A DNA stretch of 42,327 bases from Clostridia bacterium (lineage in GTDB: Bacteria > Bacillota > Clostridia > RGIG7378): assembly GCA_017559445.1 (NCBI GenBank), contig JAFYSJ010000009.1, positions 1 through 42,327 on the forward strand. The letters are read 5' to 3'. Made by a program: the position numbers and the translations under genes. Shown here one piece after another: positions 39,730 to 42,327 of this stretch; positions within the stretch are counted from its first letter, which is position 1; each line of letters begins with the position of its first letter. The notes beneath the pieces are model-generated. The model saw nothing but the letters and a program-made list of their open reading frames with translations, ran no database searches and had not been told where the DNA came from.

Positions 39730-40200
39730 TCACCAGCTTCCATAATCACTACGCTGCCACAAAACATCATCTATCTTCATTTCCATATGAAATGCCGCTG
39801 CCTCAATCAAAAACGGAAGCATCGCCTCTGTAAACACTGCTCTAAATGGAACCAAATACTGCTCACCATCGTAATAGAACAAAATAGATATCTTATCATT
39901 ACAACAAACCCATCGACCTGAAGTATTATATTTTTCGCAATATAATTGTTGTTTCTGTATTGCAATAATATCCATCTTGTTAGATGGCAACAATTCTGCC
40001 CCTTGACTATTATCGAATAACAACTCATCTGTTGTGCATCCCAAAGCTGCTGATAATCTTAGTAGCACTTCTCCACTAGCAGAAGATAACTTTTTGTGGC
40101 CCTGCTCGTAATCTTGAAGCGTGCGAAAATTGACACCACTAAGCTGTGCCAATTCTTTTTGTGTTAAATTTCGATTTTTTCTAATTCCTTTAAGGCTCAC
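39730..40200 (-). CDS. Xre-type HTH regulator paired with the HipA-like kinase
   Basis: A 156-residue protein with a Cro/CI HTH at residues 1-65 (IRKNRNLTQKELAQLSGVNF, TLQDYEQGHKKLSS) and a C-terminal domain without a recognised family that is rich in aromatic residues (ILFYYDGEQYLVPFRAVFTE). The start is GTG at 40200 with AAAGGAGGT seven bases upstream; a GTG three codons further up lies inside that site. It ends six bases before, or overlapping, the kinase start. A 16-bp palindrome between its -35 and -10 suggests autorepression by this protein. Confidence 0.9.
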   Translation of the reverse strand: MSLKGIRKNRNLTQKELAQLSGVNFRTLQDYEQGHKKLSSASGEVLLRLSAALGCTTDELLFDNSQGAELLPSNKMDIIAIQKQQLYCEKYNTSGRWVCCNDKISILFYYDGEQYLVPFRAVFTEAMLPFLIEAAAFHMEMKIDDVLWQRSDYGSW

Positions 40201-40224
40201 AAAAATCACCTCCTTTGCACATAT

Positions 40225-40254
40225 ATTATACGCTTTTTAGCGTACTATATGCAA
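40225..40254 (-). promoter_or_regulatory. Promoter with palindromic operator for the HTH/HipA-like pair
   Basis: -35 TTGCAT (40249-40254), 18-bp spacer, perfect -10 TATAAT (40225-40230). The palindrome TACGCTTTTTAGCGTA (40229-40244) lies in the spacer, overlapping the -10, ideally placed for a repressor. Confidence 0.72.
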
Positions 40255-40268
40255 GAGAGGTGTTTATC

Positions 40269-40580
40269 CTAAACGTCTATTCCAAAGAATCTATTTTTCA
40301 TAAGTTTCACAGCATCAAATGTCTGTGTGTAGAAATAAAAATTCTCCTCTGTTTCATTCTTTTCCATTAAGGAAGCAAAATACAAGAACTCATCCATCCT
40401 GAGGAAAATCAAAGCTACGCTTTTGGGGATCAAATCCACATCAAGAAACTCTTGGATAGCCTCTTCAGACCTAAAGAGTAAATCATGAATTGTCTCGTAT
40501 GGGATTTCATCCAAATCAAGAACGGTATATGTTAATTCATTCCACTCTTCGGCTATATTATTCAACTCTGTATATTCCAT
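40269..40580 (-). CDS. Small acidic hypothetical protein
   Basis: A 103-residue protein rich in Glu, Leu and Phe (MEYTELNNIAEEWNELTYTV, IPYETIHDLLFRSEEAIQEF), probably all-helical, without signal peptide, helix for membrane insertion or recognised family. AAGGAG precedes the ATG by six bases, which supports a real gene. It lies upstream of the Xre/HipA-like pair on the same strand, but that pair has its own promoter, so functional linkage is uncertain. Confidence 0.7.
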   Translation of the reverse strand: MEYTELNNIAEEWNELTYTVLDLDEIPYETIHDLLFRSEEAIQEFLDVDLIPKSVALIFLRMDEFLYFASLMEKNETEENFYFYTQTFDAVKLMKNRFFGIDV

Positions 40581-40671
40581 GGCGAACTCCTTATGTTTCT
40601 AGTGTGACTAAATTCTAACACAAAAACAAATGATTTTCTTTATGACTCAAAATATATATTAGGAACCAACA

Positions 40672-40809
40672 ACCTTGCCTCTTATGGTGACCGCATCTCC
40701 TTCGCACTTTTCGTGCTCGCTTCTGCGACCACTGCGCCGATTCATGTTCGCTTTTCCTGCCTCTGGCAGCGCTCTCATTCATCGCATGTTATTCGCCCAA
40801 GGGCTCATA
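40672..40809. repeat. 138-bp direct repeat, copy 1
   Basis: Matches 42190-42327 at 134 of 138 positions. It contains small palindromes such as CTGCC/GGCAG and GCAC/GTGC; one of the four differences lies in a hairpin loop. The second copy runs off the window, so the true repeat may be longer; similarity could continue beyond 40809 in copy 1. Confidence 0.95.
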
Positions 40810-40857
40810 ACCCTCCTCCGGCCCCACCACCGCCTTTTGCGGTATTTCACTCATAAC

Positions 40858-40888
40858 AAAAAGCAGCCGTTCTTTTGAACGACTGCTA
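40858..40888 (-). terminator. Terminator of the TetR gene
   Basis: 11-bp stem (40862-40872 with 40877-40887, one wobble) with an AAAA loop on the minus strand, followed by five T. It lies 63 bases after the TetR stop and before repeat copy 1. Confidence 0.88.
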
Positions 40889-40950
40889 TGGCAAGTTGCA
40901 ACGATTTAGATGTCGATGTAAGATTTGTTCGATTAAATTGTAGTTTATTG

Positions 40951-41547
40951 TTATCGACTTGTCTTATCTTTTCCATAAATGCAAATCGAGATAATTTTGG
41001 AAATTTCTTTTACGGACTTATCACAACCGTTTTTCAACCACTCACTAACGATTGCATTTATACCATTAAGATAGTACATCATCACATATTGCCTATCGCT
41101 CTGCGGATAATTAAACCTATCTAATATAGGATTGAATATGTTATCAAACATTCGTTTATATACATCTTCAAACCCCAAGGTCTTATTGTTTGCAAGTGCT
41201 GTACCAAAAACCTCTTTATTGTCTTTGATATAAGTGAAATAAGGTGTAAGGTACTTATCACAAATGAATATCAAATCGTTAAGTTCGCAGTTTTTGAGGT
41301 TGAGTGCGATTGACTTTGTATCGGTTGAGAAATACGACAAAAAATCATTCAATAAATATCGTGTAGTTTCGTCAAGCAAATCTCCAATAGTCTCATAATG
41401 AAGATAGAATGTTGTACGATTTACTCCTGCCGTTTCGCAAATCTCACTAACGGTAATATAATCAAACGACTTCTTTTTGAGTAGTGAAATCAATGCAAGG
41501 TCCATTTTTGTGGCCGTATTAAAATATTTGCTTTCTGATTTATTCAT
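40951..41547 (-). CDS. TetR-family transcriptional regulator
   Basis: A 198-residue repressor. The N-terminal HTH reads DLALISLLKKKSFDYITVSE and ICETAGVNRTTFYLHYETIG, the standard TetR recognition helix pattern; the rest is helical ligand-binding domain with low similarity, as expected, and a tail like the TetR_C_8 class. AAGGAG precedes the ATG. It probably controls the adjacent membrane protein gene (41572-41922), 24 bp upstream on the same strand, and itself. Base composition is lower in GC than the neighbouring block, and the two genes sit between direct repeats, so recent acquisition is possible. Confidence 0.9.
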   Translation of the reverse strand: MNKSESKYFNTATKMDLALISLLKKKSFDYITVSEICETAGVNRTTFYLHYETIGDLLDETTRYLLNDFLSYFSTDTKSIALNLKNCELNDLIFICDKYLTPYFTYIKDNKEVFGTALANNKTLGFEDVYKRMFDNIFNPILDRFNYPQSDRQYVMMYYLNGINAIVSEWLKNGCDKSVKEISKIISICIYGKDKTSR

Positions 41548-41571
41548 ATTACCACTCCTTGCATTTGGTTT

Positions 41572-41922
41572 TTATTTGTCAGCGATTTCTTTTGCGAGTT
41601 GCACGATTTCATAGGCATATTTCTTCTTGCCATTTTCAAGCATTTTCTTGTAGATGGGATAATTTACACCACACCCGATAAGACCAATAACGCCTACAAG
41701 TATTCCAAGTATCATACCACCAATGCCACTACCGATAACTTGCATAGCAAGGCACATACCTGTACCAAATATAAGTGCCGAGATAATTCCGCAAGAATAG
41801 GTAAAAATGGTGGCAGGGAGTTTCGCCTTGTTATCCAAATTTTTGAGGGCAACGAGTTTGGAGCTCTCTTTCGGAGCATAGTCCTTTGCGATTGATTCTG
41901 CAATAAGTTTGTCTGTGTTCAT
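41572..41922 (-). CDS. Small two-helix membrane protein of unknown function
   Basis: A 116-residue protein: a soluble N-terminal part (MNTDKLIAESIAKDYAPKES), two helices (about residues 38-60 and 67-87, IFTYSCGIISALIFGTGMCL and SGIGGMILGILVGVIGLIGC) and a basic amphipathic tail (KKMLENGKKKYAYEIVQLAK). Similar short Clostridial proteins are sometimes labelled dihydropteridine reductase without basis; I see no enzyme motif. The ATG at 41922 follows GGAGG by eight bases; a longer frame would put that site inside the gene. It is probably the target of the TetR regulator. Confidence 0.8.
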   Translation of the reverse strand: MNTDKLIAESIAKDYAPKESSKLVALKNLDNKAKLPATIFTYSCGIISALIFGTGMCLAMQVIGSGIGGMILGILVGVIGLIGCGVNYPIYKKMLENGKKKYAYEIVQLAKEIADK

Positions 41923-41954
41923 TTTAAGAACCTCCATTATTTTTTTGTAACCAC

Positions 41955-41964
41955 ATTGTACAAT
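41955..41964 (-). promoter_or_regulatory. Possible operator/-10 region of the membrane-protein/TetR operon
   Basis: Palindrome ATTGTACAAT includes a possible -10 TACAAT, with a weak -35 TTAGGT 17 bp upstream. Its position would suit binding by the TetR protein. Only the palindrome is directly seen. Confidence 0.3.
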
Positions 41965-42157
41965 TACAAGGAGATTAACCTAACAACACAAAATTCAAAA
42001 TATGTTGATTTAAGAAAATTTTTATTTGTCTAACTGCTTATATCAGTGAATTTAAAGTTTTTTCATGTGGTATTATCTTGGCATTTGGTTCAAGTCCTCC
42101 CCGATATACATAAAACAGGGTGGATATCTATGAAATCGCAGTTCAAAAAATGTAAAG

Positions 42158-42187
42158 AAAAAAGGGGGTGAAGGACTTGATACCCCC
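42158..42187 (-). terminator. Terminator of an operon that lies beyond the right edge
   Basis: Stem GGGGGT/ACCCCC on the minus strand with a 12-base loop (42164-42169 with 42182-42187), then six T (42158-42163). It lies just inside repeat copy 2, so something transcribed from beyond the window ends here. Confidence 0.6.
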
Positions 42188-42189
42188 TG

Positions 42190-42327
42190 ACCTTGCCTCT
42201 TGTGGTGACCGCATCTCCTTCGCACTGTTCGTGCTCGCTTCTGCGACCACTGCGCCGATTCATGCTCGCTTTTCCTGCCTCTGGCAGCGCTCTCATTCAT
42301 CGCATGTTATTCGCCCAAGGACTCATA
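42190..42327. repeat. 138-bp direct repeat, copy 2 (cut by the window end)
   Basis: 134 of 138 positions equal to 40672-40809, in the same orientation, 1518 bp away. Together the copies flank the TetR/membrane-protein pair. Its full extent is unknown. Confidence 0.95.

Noticed and set aside
42087-42097. tRNA T-loop-like GGTTCAAGTCC, possible tRNA gene or attachment site
   Set aside because: The flanking stem positions do not pair, and no anticodon arm, D arm or acceptor stem can be built around it.

Overview
The window looks like a chromosomal segment of a low-to-moderate GC Firmicute of the class Clostridia, probably a gut Lachnospiraceae/Oscillospirales-type bacterium. The reasons are a SCIFF ribosomally made peptide with its radical SAM maturase (a clostridial marker), AGGAGG-type ribosome binding sites, T-tailed intrinsic terminators, paired DUF2975/YozG-like genes, and polyphosphate-polymerase-like/DUF4956/Cthe_2159-like genes together. 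No rRNA, tRNA, CRISPR array, phage or transposase gene was found.

Layout. 1-2093: leftward cluster of an ECF-type sigma factor, a membrane protein, an ABC ATPase and the start of its permease, all overlapping. 2437-3417: a GMP synthetase without its glutaminase half. 3558-10342: leftward housekeeping block rpsO, pnp, M16 protease, Lrp/AsnC regulator, aminotransferase and CDF metal exporter; both rpsO and pnp have promoters and structured leaders. 10495-14516: WYL regulator, an array of 19 miniature hairpins, an EamA transporter, an ECF-transporter S component and a glycosyltransferase. 14589-14684: a candidate orphan small RNA. 14775-17711: SCIFF peptide, its maturase and a PLP decarboxylase, leftward. 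17867-22624: rightward VTC-domain polymerase, DUF4956 membrane protein, large calcium/carbohydrate-binding-type lipoprotein and a Ca2+/cation exchanger. 22695-24121: a YeiH-type pseudogene and a lipoprotein. 24328-33590: leftward oligopeptide ABC operon (OppA, B, C, D, F plus a DUF3899-like protein) in which OppA, OppC, OppD and OppF all carry large extra segments. 34221-35254: an anchored surface protein behind a leader RNA with a terminator. 35407-37758: rightward DUF2975, YozG-like HTH, DUF4173-like protein and a 32-residue membrane peptide. 37838-40580: HAD phosphatase, HipA-like kinase with its Xre regulator, and a small hypothetical. 40672-42327: a TetR regulator and a small membrane protein between two 138-bp direct repeats (97% identical), the second cut by the window end.

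How genes work together. Translational coupling (4 to 25-bp overlaps) ties the sigma/ABC cluster, the aminotransferase/CDF pair, OppB-C-D, the VTC/DUF4956 pair and the HTH/HipA-like pair. Hairpins inside operons (between SCIFF and its maturase, and between oppA and oppB) probably keep the first, stoichiometrically abundant product in excess. The items most worth follow-up are the coordinated insertions in the Opp system, the hairpin array at 11501-11891, the C-rich candidate sRNA at 14589-14684, the leader RNA at 35125-35254, the polyphosphate/Ca2+-type surface locus and the stand-alone GMP synthetase ATP-pyrophosphatase. All functional calls rest on reading motifs by eye; no database search was run.
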